The notes under the pieces are model-generated. The model was given only the letters and a program-made list of their open reading frames with translations. It was not told the origin of the DNA and searched no databases. Below are positions 6,641-15,213 of a stretch of 22,181 nucleotides of DNA, piece by piece; positions within the stretch are counted from its first letter, which is position 1; every line of letters starts with the position of its first letter. Origin of the DNA: UBA6136 sp044237765. GTDB lineage: Bacteria; Pseudomonadota; Gammaproteobacteria; Methylococcales; Methylococcaceae. The position numbers and the translations under genes are program-made. The stretch covers positions 1-22,181 of the forward strand of contig JBIIEQ010000057.1 of the NCBI GenBank assembly GCA_044237765.1. Reading direction: 5' to 3'.

Positions 6641-8533
6641 ATGAAAAACGCTCTTCGCCAGCCGATGCTGGCCATGCTTGCTCTCCAGACACTCCCACTC
6701 CAGGCTGCGGAAGATGCCGTGCCAGAGCTGGAAACCACCATCGTCACCGCCAACCGCTTCGAGTCGTCAAAACGCGAGTCGGGTAGCTCTATTACCGTCA
6801 TCACTGCCGAGGATATCCAGCAGCGGCAATTGCTGAGCGTGGCCGATGTCATGCGATTGGTCCCGGGCCTTGACGTCCTCAACAGTGGCGGACCGGGCCG
6901 CATGACGTCGGTCTACACCCGGGGTGCCAGCTCGGGCCAGACCCTGGTCCTGATCGACCAGGTGGAAATGAATGATCCGTCATCACCGGTAGGCGCTTTC
7001 GATTTCGCCAACCTGATGGTCGATGACATCGAGCGCATTGAAATCCTGCGGGGTGGCGAAAGCGCCCTGTATGGTTCCGATGCGATCGGCGGGGTTATTA
7101 ATATCGTCACCAAGAAGGGCAAAGGCAAACCCAAGTTTGGCTTGGAATCGCAGGGTGGCAGCTATGACACATTCAAGGTGAAAGGCAGCGCCTCGGGCGA
7201 GATAGACAATTTCAATTATGCGACCACGGCCAGTGAGACACAGACGCACGGTTTCTCCGCTGCGGATTATCTCTGGAACAATCCGGAGCGCGACTGGTAC
7301 CGCAATACCACGTTTGATGGCCGTGCGGGTTACAAGCCGCTCGACGATCTCGATTTCGGCGTCAACCTTCGGTATAACCATGGCAAGAGCGCGCTGGATT
7401 ACATGATGGGTAACGAACCGAACCCGGCCCACCCATTCGCGCCGGTCGATGCACTGAATTACACCGGCACCACCAGCGAGCTGTTCACTCGCGGCTTCAC
7501 CCATTTCAAGGTGCTCGACGACTTGTGGGAGCAGACCTTAGGCGTCGGCTACAGCCAGACCAATCGCAATTACAGCAACTGGGATCCCGACCTCCCCTAC
7601 GATCTTTCGGGCGATTATCAGGGAACCAAGATCAAGGGAGACTGGCAGAACATATTCCATCTGCATCAACATAACACCCTGACGCTAGGCCTTGAGGATG
7701 AAGAAGACCAACTGCAGAACCAGAGCGAAAACATCGGCACTAAAAGCTACAACACCCAAGGCTATTATCTGTCCGATCAGTTCACGCTGTTCGAGCGATC
7801 GTTCACGACCGGCTCGGTGCGTTATTCCAACAATAATCGGTCCGGTGATAAGGTAACCTGGAGCCTAACCGAAGCCGTGCTAATCAATGAAACTGGCAGC
7901 AAGCTCAAGGGCAATATCGGCACGGGTTTCAAGGTTCCGACGCTGTATGAGCTTTATGCCCCCTTCTATGGGAACCCGGATCTGAAACCGGAGACCAGCC
8001 TGAACTGGGACCTGGGTTTTGAACAGGGCTTCCTCGACGAGACTGTGCAATTAGGTGCCACCTACTTCTCGAATCAGTTCAATAACCTGATCCAGGCCGA
8101 TCCAGCGAACTTCTGGATTGCGGAGAACATCAACAGCGCCACCGCTCAAGGTATCGAGGCATTTTTTCAGATCAACCCGCTTGAAGACCTGACTATCAGG
8201 GGAAACTACACCTTCGATGCAACGCTTGATGAAGAAACCGGGAACCCTTTGCTGAACCGTCCGGAAAATAAAGGGAATTTCGAGGCAAATTACCGATTCA
8301 TCAAGAATGCCGACCTCAATCTGGTCGTGATCGCGGTAGGAGAAAAAGACGGTGTACTCGGCACCCGCGTTCCCGCCTACGCGATTGCCAACCTGGCCGG
8401 CAGCTATCAGGTTCATCCGAACGTCAAGCTGTTTGCTCGCATCGACAACCTCTTCAACAAGGAATATCAGGAAGTTTATGGCTACGGCACGACCCGTTTG
8501 GCCGGATATGGCGGGGTTTCGCTGACGTATTGA
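6641..8533 (+). CDS. btuB: TonB-dependent vitamin B12 outer-membrane receptor BtuB
   Basis: An outer-membrane barrel that imports cobalamin using energy from TonB-ExbBD. Seen: 630 residues, a signal peptide (about 1-22, ending LPLQAA), the TonB box ETTIVTA (31-37), a plug domain (about 45-145) with SVADVMRLVPGLDV, YTRGASSGQTLVLIDQVEMND and IEILRGGESALYGSDAIGGVINIVT-like segments, and a beta barrel with FKVPTLYELYAPFYGNPDLKPE. The C-terminal strand ends in an aromatic residue (VSLTY), as outer-membrane proteins do. The cobalamin riboswitch in its leader makes B12 or a related corrinoid the likely substrate. No btuCDF or cobalamin synthesis genes are adjacent, so the inner-membrane importer must be elsewhere. 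ATG at 6641 is preceded by a weak AAAGG. Confidence 0.93.
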   Translation: MKNALRQPMLAMLALQTLPLQAAEDAVPELETTIVTANRFESSKRESGSSITVITAEDIQQRQLLSVADVMRLVPGLDVLNSGGPGRMTSVYTRGASSGQTLVLIDQVEMNDPSSPVGAFDFANLMVDDIERIEILRGGESALYGSDAIGGVINIVTKKGKGKPKFGLESQGGSYDTFKVKGSASGEIDNFNYATTASETQTHGFSAADYLWNNPERDWYRNTTFDGRAGYKPLDDLDFGVNLRYNHGKSALDYMMGNEPNPAHPFAPVDALNYTGTTSELFTRGFTHFKVLDDLWEQTLGVGYSQTNRNYSNWDPDLPYDLSGDYQGTKIKGDWQNIFHLHQHNTLTLGLEDEEDQLQNQSENIGTKSYNTQGYYLSDQFTLFERSFTTGSVRYSNNNRSGDKVTWSLTEAVLINETGSKLKGNIGTGFKVPTLYELYAPFYGNPDLKPETSLNWDLGFEQGFLDETVQLGATYFSNQFNNLIQADPANFWIAENINSATAQGIEAFFQINPLEDLTIRGNYTFDATLDEETGNPLLNRPENKGNFEANYRFIKNADLNLVVIAVGEKDGVLGTRVPAYAIANLAGSYQVHPNVKLFARIDNLFNKEYQEVYGYGTTRLAGYGGVSLTY

Positions 8534-8652
8534 GGAATACTCCTGCAGCCAGTCACAATGATTCCGACTGATGGTTCGTGGCGGGTTCGTGTTAGCCGAC
8601 TCTGAAAATCAGCGCTAGGCTAAAGAAGAAACCTCACCTCAACGAGCTCCAG

Positions 8653-9780
8653 ATGACGATTTCCGCCCACGACCTGCAACCGCCCAAGCTTGAGATTCAA
8701 GCGGGGGGCTTGCAGGTACTCGGGCATTGGAACCTTCGCGGTATCACCCAGCTTCCGGCCGGAGCGCGGGACGCCTTGCAGACACAAACCGTCACTAACA
8801 TTGATGAAGTCTGGGATTTGCGCAGGGTGGCTGCTCTCGATAGCGCAGGTGCCTTCCTTTTGTGGCAGGCGTGGGGCCATCGCCTGCCTGACAGACTTCT
8901 GCTCAAGCCGGAACACGAATCCGCCTTTCGCCGCTGGCAACAGCGGCCGCTGCCGCCTGTCCCCAAGGGCGAGCGCGCACCGCCGCCCCTGCCCGTCCGG
9001 GTGGTACGTCTCATCGAGCAACTCGGCGGACATCTGCTTGAACTGCTGCGACTGCTTGGACAACTGGTGCTGGACTTGGGACACCTTGCCCGACATCCAC
9101 GCGATACACCTTGGAAGGAGATCTCCGCGACCATCCACGAGACTGGCGGCCGGGCGTTGGGGATCACTGCCCTGGTGGGCTTTCTCATCGGCGTGGTAGT
9201 CAGTTACCTGTCCTCACTGCAGTTGCAAACTCTGGGCGCGCAGATCTACATCATCAACATCCTCGGCCTCAGCATCATCCGCGAACTCGGACCATTGCTG
9301 GCCGCTATCCTGGTCGCCGGGCGTTCCGGTTCGGCGATGACGGCCCGCATCGGCGTGATGCGCGTCACGCAGGAACTCGACGCCATCGCCGCGATGGGCA
9401 TCTCGCCTTCGCTGCGACTGATCCTGCCGAAAGTCGTGGCGCTGGTCGTCGCCCTGCCGCTACTAGTGGTCTGGACCGATGTCATCGCCCTGATCGGCGG
9501 TGCGGTATCGGCCAAGCTGGAACTCGGCATCGGCTATCATCAGTTCTTCAGCAAGCTACCTAATGCCGTACCGGTTTCGAATCTAATGATCGGCTTGCTC
9601 AAGGGCCTGGTATTCGGATTGTTCATCGCTCTGGTCGCCTGCCATTTCGGCCTGCGCATCCAACCCAACACCGAGAGTCTGGGCGACGAAACCACCAATT
9701 CGGTCGTGGTGGCCATCACCCTGGTGATTCTGATCGATGCCGTGTTTGCCATCCTGTTTCGCGGCGTGGGTATCGAATGA
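8653..9780 (+). CDS. mlaE: MlaE-family lipid ABC transporter permease with N-terminal STAS domain
   Basis: Inner-membrane permease of an MCE-type phospholipid transport system. Seen: 375 residues. Residues about 10-95 resemble a STAS domain (VTNIDEVWDLRRVAALDSAGAFLLW), the role played by separate MlaB in E. coli. A linker rich in Pro and charged residues follows, then the MlaE permease (about 150-375) with RELGPLLAAILVAGRSGSAM, ELDAIAAMGISP and LRIQPNTESLGDETTNSVV, and several hydrophobic segments. The stop overlaps the next gene by four bases (ATGA), indicating translational coupling with mlaF. It follows btuB by 119 bases; no strong terminator is visible between them. The gene symbol denotes family, not proven orthology to E. 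coli mlaE. Confidence 0.9.
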   Translation: MTISAHDLQPPKLEIQAGGLQVLGHWNLRGITQLPAGARDALQTQTVTNIDEVWDLRRVAALDSAGAFLLWQAWGHRLPDRLLLKPEHESAFRRWQQRPLPPVPKGERAPPPLPVRVVRLIEQLGGHLLELLRLLGQLVLDLGHLARHPRDTPWKEISATIHETGGRALGITALVGFLIGVVVSYLSSLQLQTLGAQIYIINILGLSIIRELGPLLAAILVAGRSGSAMTARIGVMRVTQELDAIAAMGISPSLRLILPKVVALVVALPLLVVWTDVIALIGGAVSAKLELGIGYHQFFSKLPNAVPVSNLMIGLLKGLVFGLFIALVACHFGLRIQPNTESLGDETTNSVVVAITLVILIDAVFAILFRGVGIE

Positions 9781-10544
9781 GCGAGTCGCCGGTCATCCGC
9801 GTGGATCGGGTGTGGACCCGCTTTGGCGACAAACTGGTTCACAGCGATATCTCCCTGCAACTGGATCGCGGGGAAATTCTCGGTATCGTCGGCGCCTCCG
9901 GCTGCGGCAAGACCGTGCTGATGCGCGAAATGATCGGCCTGCAGGCACCCAGTCAAGGCCGGGTCGCGATGCTGGGTCAAGACCTCGGTCAGGCGGATGA
10001 TCTCACCCAGAGACAGCTGCGAAATCGTTGCGGCGTGCTGTTTCAAGGCGGCGCACTGTTCAGCGCGCTGTCGGTTTATGACAACATCGCCTTTCCACTG
10101 CGTGAGCTGCGCGTGCTGGATGAAACCTTGATCGAACGGCTGGTGGCGATGAAACTGGCCATGGTCGGGCTGGAACCGAGCAGTGCAGCGCTGCTGCCTT
10201 CGGAGCTGTCCGGCGGTATGGTGAAACGGGCGGCCCTGGCGCGATCACTCATCATGGAACCGGAGGTCCTGTTTCTCGACGAGCCCACGTCGGGTCTGGA
10301 CCCGGTGCTCAGCGAGGAATTCATCAATTTGCTGCGAGAATTGCATCAGGAACTCGGCTTCACCATCGTGATGGTGACCCATGATCTCGATACGCTCAGC
10401 GATCTCTGTAGCCGGGTCGCTGTCCTCGCTGACCAACAACTGGTGTCCATGGGCACCCTGGAGGATGCCATCCGCTGCGAACACCCGTATGCCCGAGAAT
10501 TCTTTCATGGCCACCGCGCCCGGCGCGTATTAGCAGTGAACTGA
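9777..10544 (+). CDS. mlaF: MlaF-family lipid ABC transporter ATP-binding protein
   Basis: Cytoplasmic ATPase that drives the MlaE-type permease. Seen: 255 residues with Walker A GASGCGKT (39-46), Q-loop VLFQGGALFSALSV (87-100), ABC signature LSGGMVKRAALARS (144-157), Walker B VLFLDEPTSGLDP (164-176) and H-loop His202 in MVTHDLD. The LFQGGALFSALSVYDN and LSGGMVKR sequences are characteristic of the MlaF/Mkl branch. All catalytic motifs are intact. It overlaps mlaE by four bases and is followed by mlaD with one intervening base. Confidence 0.93.
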   Translation: MSESPVIRVDRVWTRFGDKLVHSDISLQLDRGEILGIVGASGCGKTVLMREMIGLQAPSQGRVAMLGQDLGQADDLTQRQLRNRCGVLFQGGALFSALSVYDNIAFPLRELRVLDETLIERLVAMKLAMVGLEPSSAALLPSELSGGMVKRAALARSLIMEPEVLFLDEPTSGLDPVLSEEFINLLRELHQELGFTIVMVTHDLDTLSDLCSRVAVLADQQLVSMGTLEDAIRCEHPYAREFFHGHRARRVLAVN

Positions 10545-10545
10545 C

Positions 10546-11568
10546 ATGGTCAAGGATACCTATGCCCTGCTGACCGGCCTGTTCGTGGTCGTGCTGGGTG
10601 CCGCCATGGTGGCGATGGGGCTGTTCCTGGGCGACTATGGCCGCGAGCGCGATATTTACGAGCTGACCACGACCGGCACCGTCTCCGGTCTCAATCCGGA
10701 ATCCGAGGTGATCTACCGGGGCGTCAAGGCCGGCAAGGTCAGCGCCATTGGCTTCGATCCCACCGACCGCCGCGTCATCCGCGTGCGCATCGAACTGGAT
10801 ACCGGGCTGCCCATCACCCGGGGCACCTTTGCCACCCTGCGAGTACAGCCGCTGACCGGCCTTGCGCAGGTCGAACTCAACGACCGTGGTGACCGGCCCG
10901 AGCCATTGACCAGCGATCCCCGGCACCCCGCCGAAATTCCGATTCAGCCCTCGCTATTCGACAAGTTGACCGGCTCCAGCAGCGACATCCTCGACGAAGC
11001 AGCCATCTTGGCCCGCCGACTGAATGGCCTGCTGGATGAGGAAAATCAGGCCCATTTGTCACATGCGATGGCGATGCTCGACCAGTCGTTGACCGAGCTG
11101 GGAGCACTGGAACGGCAACTGGCGACCGAGCTGGGCCGTGTGCCGGGTATCGACCGCCAGTTACGTGCCGCGCTTGGCAAACATGCCGATGCCGCCGACT
11201 CGGTGAAAATCACGTCCGAGAAAATTGCCCGTCTGGCTGGCGAATCGACCGATCGCCGCCTGCGCGAAGCCCTGGACAGCAGCGCCGAAGCCGCTCGCTC
11301 AATCCATGAAACCATGCAGCGCATCGGCCGATTGGCCGATCAAACCGCTGAGCTGGTCGCCCAGGGCCAGCAGGCGGCAGCCACACTGAACGCCGCCGCT
11401 CATGAGCAACTACCGGAGGTAAAGGCGCTGCTCAAGGACCTGCGCGAGGCGGCCGCGAATTTCCGCAAGCTGTCTTCCGATCTGGAGCGTGATCCACGCA
11501 CACTCTTCTCGCGCCCGCCTCTCGCCGCACCCGGACCCGGCGAACCCGGTTTCAAGGACTCCCAATGA
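10546..11568 (+). CDS. mlaD: MlaD-family MCE-domain lipid-binding protein
   Basis: Substrate-binding component anchored in the inner membrane and projecting into the periplasm. Seen: 340 residues; one transmembrane helix (about 8-28); an MCE domain (about 38-115) with TGTVSGLNPESEVIYRGVKA and VQPLTGLAQVELNDRG; then a long Ala/Glu/Arg-rich helical region (about 140-320) and a Pro-rich tail. E. coli MlaD is about 183 residues, so this is the longer form in which the helices may build a channel, as described for the PqiB/YebT classes and for longer single-MCE proteins. Its stop overlaps the next gene (ATGA). Confidence 0.9.
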   Translation: MVKDTYALLTGLFVVVLGAAMVAMGLFLGDYGRERDIYELTTTGTVSGLNPESEVIYRGVKAGKVSAIGFDPTDRRVIRVRIELDTGLPITRGTFATLRVQPLTGLAQVELNDRGDRPEPLTSDPRHPAEIPIQPSLFDKLTGSSSDILDEAAILARRLNGLLDEENQAHLSHAMAMLDQSLTELGALERQLATELGRVPGIDRQLRAALGKHADAADSVKITSEKIARLAGESTDRRLREALDSSAEAARSIHETMQRIGRLADQTAELVAQGQQAAATLNAAAHEQLPEVKALLKDLREAAANFRKLSSDLERDPRTLFSRPPLAAPGPGEPGFKDSQ

Positions 11569-12164
11569 CCCATCGTTTACGATCACTTCCCTTAATCTGG
11601 CTGATATTCGCCGTCCTGCCCGGCTGCAGTGTATGGCCAGACGCTCCGGAACCCGCCGCCCTGCATGACCTTGGGCCCTATCGTCCCAAACGCGACGCCT
11701 TTCCCTGGTCCCAAGCCATCCTGACCAACCCGGACTGGCTCAAAGACACCGGCATCGATTACCGTCTGCTCTATGCCCGACCGACCGAGCGCCGATCGTA
11801 TACTCGCGACCGTTGGGTCGCGCCGCCCGGGGCGTTGCTGCAACAACACCTGAACAACGGTCTTGACCCCAGCGGGCCCCGCCTGCGAATTGAACTGCAG
11901 GATTTCGAGCAGATTTTCGATCGTGCCGACTCGGCACGTGTGGTCATGGTGGTTCAGGCCATCGCCGAAGCCAGTCAACCGGATACGAAACCCGCGAGTC
12001 AGGCGTTCCGTTTTGAAGCGTCAGCACCCTCGCCCGACGCCGCTGGGGCATTGCAGGCATTCCCAGAATTGATCCGCAAGGCCGAAGATGAGATGGCCGA
12101 TTGGGTGCGACAGTTGACGATGCCCGACAGAGACTCACACAAAACCATTCGCAGAGCTGATTGA
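11565..12164 (+). CDS. ABC-type transport auxiliary lipoprotein (PqiC-like)
   Basis: A probable outer-membrane lipoprotein that completes the MCE transporter. Seen: 199 residues, signal peptide with lipobox VLPGC (Cys21), and a periplasmic domain consistent with the ABC_trans_aux/PqiC family: LYARPTERRSYTRDRWVAPPG near 70-90 and a strand-rich LRIELQDFEQIFDRADSARVVM segment. Its start overlaps the mlaD stop, so it is the fourth gene of the operon. In E. coli, PqiC is the partner lipoprotein of PqiAB. Here it pairs with a MlaEFD core that has no MlaC beside it. Family assignment is by motif pattern and position. Confidence 0.85.
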   Translation: MTHRLRSLPLIWLIFAVLPGCSVWPDAPEPAALHDLGPYRPKRDAFPWSQAILTNPDWLKDTGIDYRLLYARPTERRSYTRDRWVAPPGALLQQHLNNGLDPSGPRLRIELQDFEQIFDRADSARVVMVVQAIAEASQPDTKPASQAFRFEASAPSPDAAGALQAFPELIRKAEDEMADWVRQLTMPDRDSHKTIRRAD

Positions 12165-12246
12165 TCAGGGCTGCCCAGAAGGATCACAGCACCCTTACAC
12201 CTGCTCATAACCCTGTTATCAACAAGTAAAAAGCTCAACGCACAAC

Positions 12247-13533
12247 ATGAATACCTCGACACGAAAGGCCGTCATTGCCGGCATTCTCGGCAACACCATC
12301 GAATGGTACGACTTTGCCCTCTATGGCCATTTTTCGGTATTCATCGGCCAGACCTTTTTCCCGAAGGAAGAACCCGGGCTGGCGGTGCTCGCTGCCTTTG
12401 CCGTCTTCAGCGTCAGTTTTTTCATGCGCCCGCTGGGTGCGCTGATCTTCAGTGCCATCGGCGATCGTTACGGACGCAAGAAAGCCCTGTCGCTGTCCAT
12501 GCTGGGCATGGCCATTCCGACGGCGGCCATTGGCCTGCTACCGGCTTATGCCGATATCGGCTACACCGCCACCGGATTGCTGGTTTTGCTCCGGTTGTTT
12601 CAAGGCCTGGCGATGGGCGGGGAAATGGGTGGCGCAGTCACCTATGTGATGGAACATACACCGGAGCACCGGATTGGCCTGGCATCCAGCCTGATACAGG
12701 CCAGCACCTGCCTGGGACTCCTGACAGGCACACTGGTGTCCAGCGGCATTTCCGCGGCATTGACCGAAGAACAGTTCGGCAGCTGGGGCTGGCGGGTTCC
12801 GTTCCTGCTCGGCCTGCTGGCGGCCTGGATCGGCCTGCAAATCCGGCGCAACATGCCGGAAAGCGCGCTTTATGAGCTGGCCAAAACCGAAGATCGCCTG
12901 CTGCACAACCCCATCAGAACCGTCTTCGCCCAACACAAACGCGAGGTATTGCTGGGCCTGGCGGTGTTGATTCCGATGACCTGCTGCTTCTTCTTTGCCT
13001 TCGTTTACTTCAATACCTTCATGATGTCCGATCTGCATTTTCCAGCGAGTCGTGCTCTGGTCATTACCTCCATCGGCCTGATGCTCTCACTTTCAGCGAC
13101 CTTGCTGGCCGGTTGGATGGCAGATCGCTGGGGTTACAAGGCGATCCTCTCGACGGGCGCCATACTAGGCCTGCTGTTTGTCTATCCAATCACCGGCTGG
13201 CTTTCCGGCACGGCTGGCACCGAACGGGTTTTGCCGGCCTTTTTTGGCTTTGCCCTGCTGGTCGGCATTTACACCAGCTCGGCTTTTGCTGCAGTAGCGG
13301 GTCTGTTTGCAACCGAAGTGCGCTACAGCGGCGTCAGTCTGGCGGTCAATATTGCATCACCGATCTTCGGCAGCACCGCGCCTTTGCTGGCCGCCTGGCT
13401 GATCCGCGAATACGGTGTTGCTCAGGGATTCAGCGGGTTTGGCGGCTATCTGGTGGTCCTGTTCCTCATCGCCGCTCTGGCCATCCGGCAACTGAATCAC
13501 CGGGCCTTCAGTGGCTGGGGGCAAAGGGCTTGA
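12247..13533 (+). CDS. MFS transporter, metabolite:H+ symporter (MHS/ProP-KgtP) type
   Basis: An inner-membrane secondary transporter of 428 residues with about 12 hydrophobic segments. Seen: the MHS-type N-terminus AGILGNTIEWYDFALYG, the loop 2-3 motif GDRYGRKKAL (about 75-85), LRLFQGLAMGGEMGGA (about 115-130) and WGWRVPFLLG (about 180). Known relatives import proline/betaine, alpha-ketoglutarate, citrate or shikimate with protons; the substrate here cannot be chosen from the sequence. It starts 82 bases after the lipid-transport operon in the same direction, with a weak ribosome site before ATG. Confidence 0.88.
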   Translation: MNTSTRKAVIAGILGNTIEWYDFALYGHFSVFIGQTFFPKEEPGLAVLAAFAVFSVSFFMRPLGALIFSAIGDRYGRKKALSLSMLGMAIPTAAIGLLPAYADIGYTATGLLVLLRLFQGLAMGGEMGGAVTYVMEHTPEHRIGLASSLIQASTCLGLLTGTLVSSGISAALTEEQFGSWGWRVPFLLGLLAAWIGLQIRRNMPESALYELAKTEDRLLHNPIRTVFAQHKREVLLGLAVLIPMTCCFFFAFVYFNTFMMSDLHFPASRALVITSIGLMLSLSATLLAGWMADRWGYKAILSTGAILGLLFVYPITGWLSGTAGTERVLPAFFGFALLVGIYTSSAFAAVAGLFATEVRYSGVSLAVNIASPIFGSTAPLLAAWLIREYGVAQGFSGFGGYLVVLFLIAALAIRQLNHRAFSGWGQRA

Positions 13534-13661
13534 ACCCAGGACACCGCCATTGCAATACCCGTGCTAGCTGACCCCACAAATATTCATACCCCTTTGAAAT
13601 CCAGCTTCGTACAATAGGCAACCGAGAAGAAACAACTCATTACTTGTTAGGAACATCACTC

Positions 13662-14264
13662 ATGCCCAAGAAGCTACTCAAGCGATATCAGCCGGATCCG
13701 GCGAAGATAAAGAATATCAAGGGCTTGGGATTTTTGGGTGACAAACTACACTCACCGAATTTATGGCACCTCAACCGCCGCTCTGTATCCAGAGCCTTTG
13801 CCGTCGGCTTGTGGGCCATGTATACGCCGCCCTTGCCCTGGCAGCAGGTCATCGCGGCCTTCGGCGCCGTCTATTTCAACGCCAACCTGCCGATTGCCGT
13901 GGCGCTGGTGTGGATCACCAATCCGCTGACCTGGATACCGCTCTACTTCATCGCCTACCAGGTCGGCGCAATGGCCATGGGCGCAGAAACATTCAGCTTC
14001 GATCAGTTTTCCAGCCTTTTCAGTATCGACAAGGTGATGGAGCTGGGCACGCCGCTGTTGCTGGGTTGCTTCATTCTAATGAATGCCGGCGCAGTGCTGG
14101 GCTACTTTGGCATTCAGTGGCTGTGGATAAACTCCATCCGTCATGCGGCTATGTTACGTAAATTCAGGAATGCGCCCTTCAACTCGGCCGTCATGGCAAA
14201 CGAGAGTTGCGCCAGTTACAAAAAGTTTCTTGAGCATCGGCACACCCATGAAAGGCCGGACTGA
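13662..14264 (+). CDS. DUF2062 family membrane protein
   Basis: Function unknown. Seen: 200 residues from ATG 13662, which is preceded by TTAGGA with nine bases of spacing; a TTG six codons upstream (13644) is less likely. The conserved DUF2062 core runs from about 45 to 105 (FAVGLWAMYTPPLPWQQVIA, NANLPIAVALVWITNPLTWIPLYFIAYQVG), and a further hydrophobic segment lies at about 128-155. Some DUF2062 domains are fused to glycosyltransferases, but this copy stands alone, as is common in gammaproteobacteria. It lies 82 bases before psd. Confidence 0.85.
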   Translation: MPKKLLKRYQPDPAKIKNIKGLGFLGDKLHSPNLWHLNRRSVSRAFAVGLWAMYTPPLPWQQVIAAFGAVYFNANLPIAVALVWITNPLTWIPLYFIAYQVGAMAMGAETFSFDQFSSLFSIDKVMELGTPLLLGCFILMNAGAVLGYFGIQWLWINSIRHAAMLRKFRNAPFNSAVMANESCASYKKFLEHRHTHERPD

Positions 14265-14346
14265 TTGAGCTTGAGCGATAACTCAGCTACCTCAACCCGG
14301 CCCATCTGCCGAGTCCTTGATCAAACGACCCACCCCGCCAAATCCC

Positions 14347-15213
14347 ATGTCCCTTCTCGAAAAGCTTTTTGTCCTGAGCCAATACCCGCTGCCCCATCAT
14401 CCTTTGTCACGGCTGATGGGGCGACTGACGCATTGTCGAAATCCGGCCTTCAAAAACTTCTTTATCCGCAGCATCACCAAAGCCTACAACGTCAACCTTG
14501 ATGAGGCCCAGGAACCGAATATCGGCGCCTACGGGTGCTTCAATGAGTTCTTCACGCGACCACTGAAACCCGGAGCGCGACCGCTGACCGACGTCCCCGG
14601 CGCCATCGCCGGTCCCGCGGACGGCTTCGTCAGCCAGGTGGGCGATATACAGGAGGGGCAAATCCTTCAGGCGAAGGGAATGGACTACAGCGTCGAGACA
14701 CTGCTGGGCGGAGACGCACAGCGGGCGACACCGTTCCTGGGCGGCGAATTCGCCACCATTTATCTTTCACCCCGGGACTACCACCGTCTGCACATGCCGC
14801 TGGCGGGAACATTGCGGAAGATGATTCACGTGCCGGGCCGGTTATTCAGCGTCAACGATGCAACAGCCCGCGGTGTACCCAATCTCTTTGCCCGGAATGA
14901 GCGCGTCGTGGCACTGTTCGACACCGAAGCCGGCCCGATGGCGTTGATCCTGGTCGGTGCCATTTTCGTCGCCAGCATCGAAACCGTCTGGCATGGCGTG
15001 GTGACGCCACCGAGTTCCAACCAGGTTCAAACCTGGCATTACGATGGCCAGTCCATCAAGTTGGCTCGAGGCGAGGAAATGGGCCGTTTCAACATGGGGT
15101 CGACGATCATCGTGCTGTTCGGAAAGGACGCGATCAAATGGTCGGAGACCCTGCAGCCCGGAACAGTGACACGCATGGGCGAGGCAATCGGACAAATCAG
15201 TCGTCGACGTTAA
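14347..15213 (+). CDS. psd: Phosphatidylserine decarboxylase proenzyme
   Basis: Converts phosphatidylserine to phosphatidylethanolamine at the inner membrane. The proenzyme cuts itself to form a pyruvoyl cofactor. Seen: 288 residues from ATG 14347, close to the family length; a TTG at 14317 is an alternative start. Catalytic triad positions are visible: Asp92 in GPADGF, His149 in YHRLHMP and Ser252 in the cleavage motif. That motif reads MGST instead of the usual LGST; the Gly-Ser bond that is cleaved is kept. FNEFFTRPLKPGARP near 65-79 matches the family. The 3' end overlaps the convergent hydrolase by 17 bases. Confidence 0.94.
   Translation: MSLLEKLFVLSQYPLPHHPLSRLMGRLTHCRNPAFKNFFIRSITKAYNVNLDEAQEPNIGAYGCFNEFFTRPLKPGARPLTDVPGAIAGPADGFVSQVGDIQEGQILQAKGMDYSVETLLGGDAQRATPFLGGEFATIYLSPRDYHRLHMPLAGTLRKMIHVPGRLFSVNDATARGVPNLFARNERVVALFDTEAGPMALILVGAIFVASIETVWHGVVTPPSSNQVQTWHYDGQSIKLARGEEMGRFNMGSTIIVLFGKDAIKWSETLQPGTVTRMGEAIGQISRRR

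Noticed and set aside
8534..8652. Rho-independent terminator after btuB (TTAGCC ... GGCTAA)
   Set aside because: The stem is six base pairs with a 20-base loop and no T-run, which is too weak to call.
13560..13620. Sigma-70 promoter for the DUF2062 gene (TACAAT with TTGAAA)
   Set aside because: TTGAAA lies only ten bases from TACAAT, and no -35 hexamer is found at 16-18 bases, so I did not list it.
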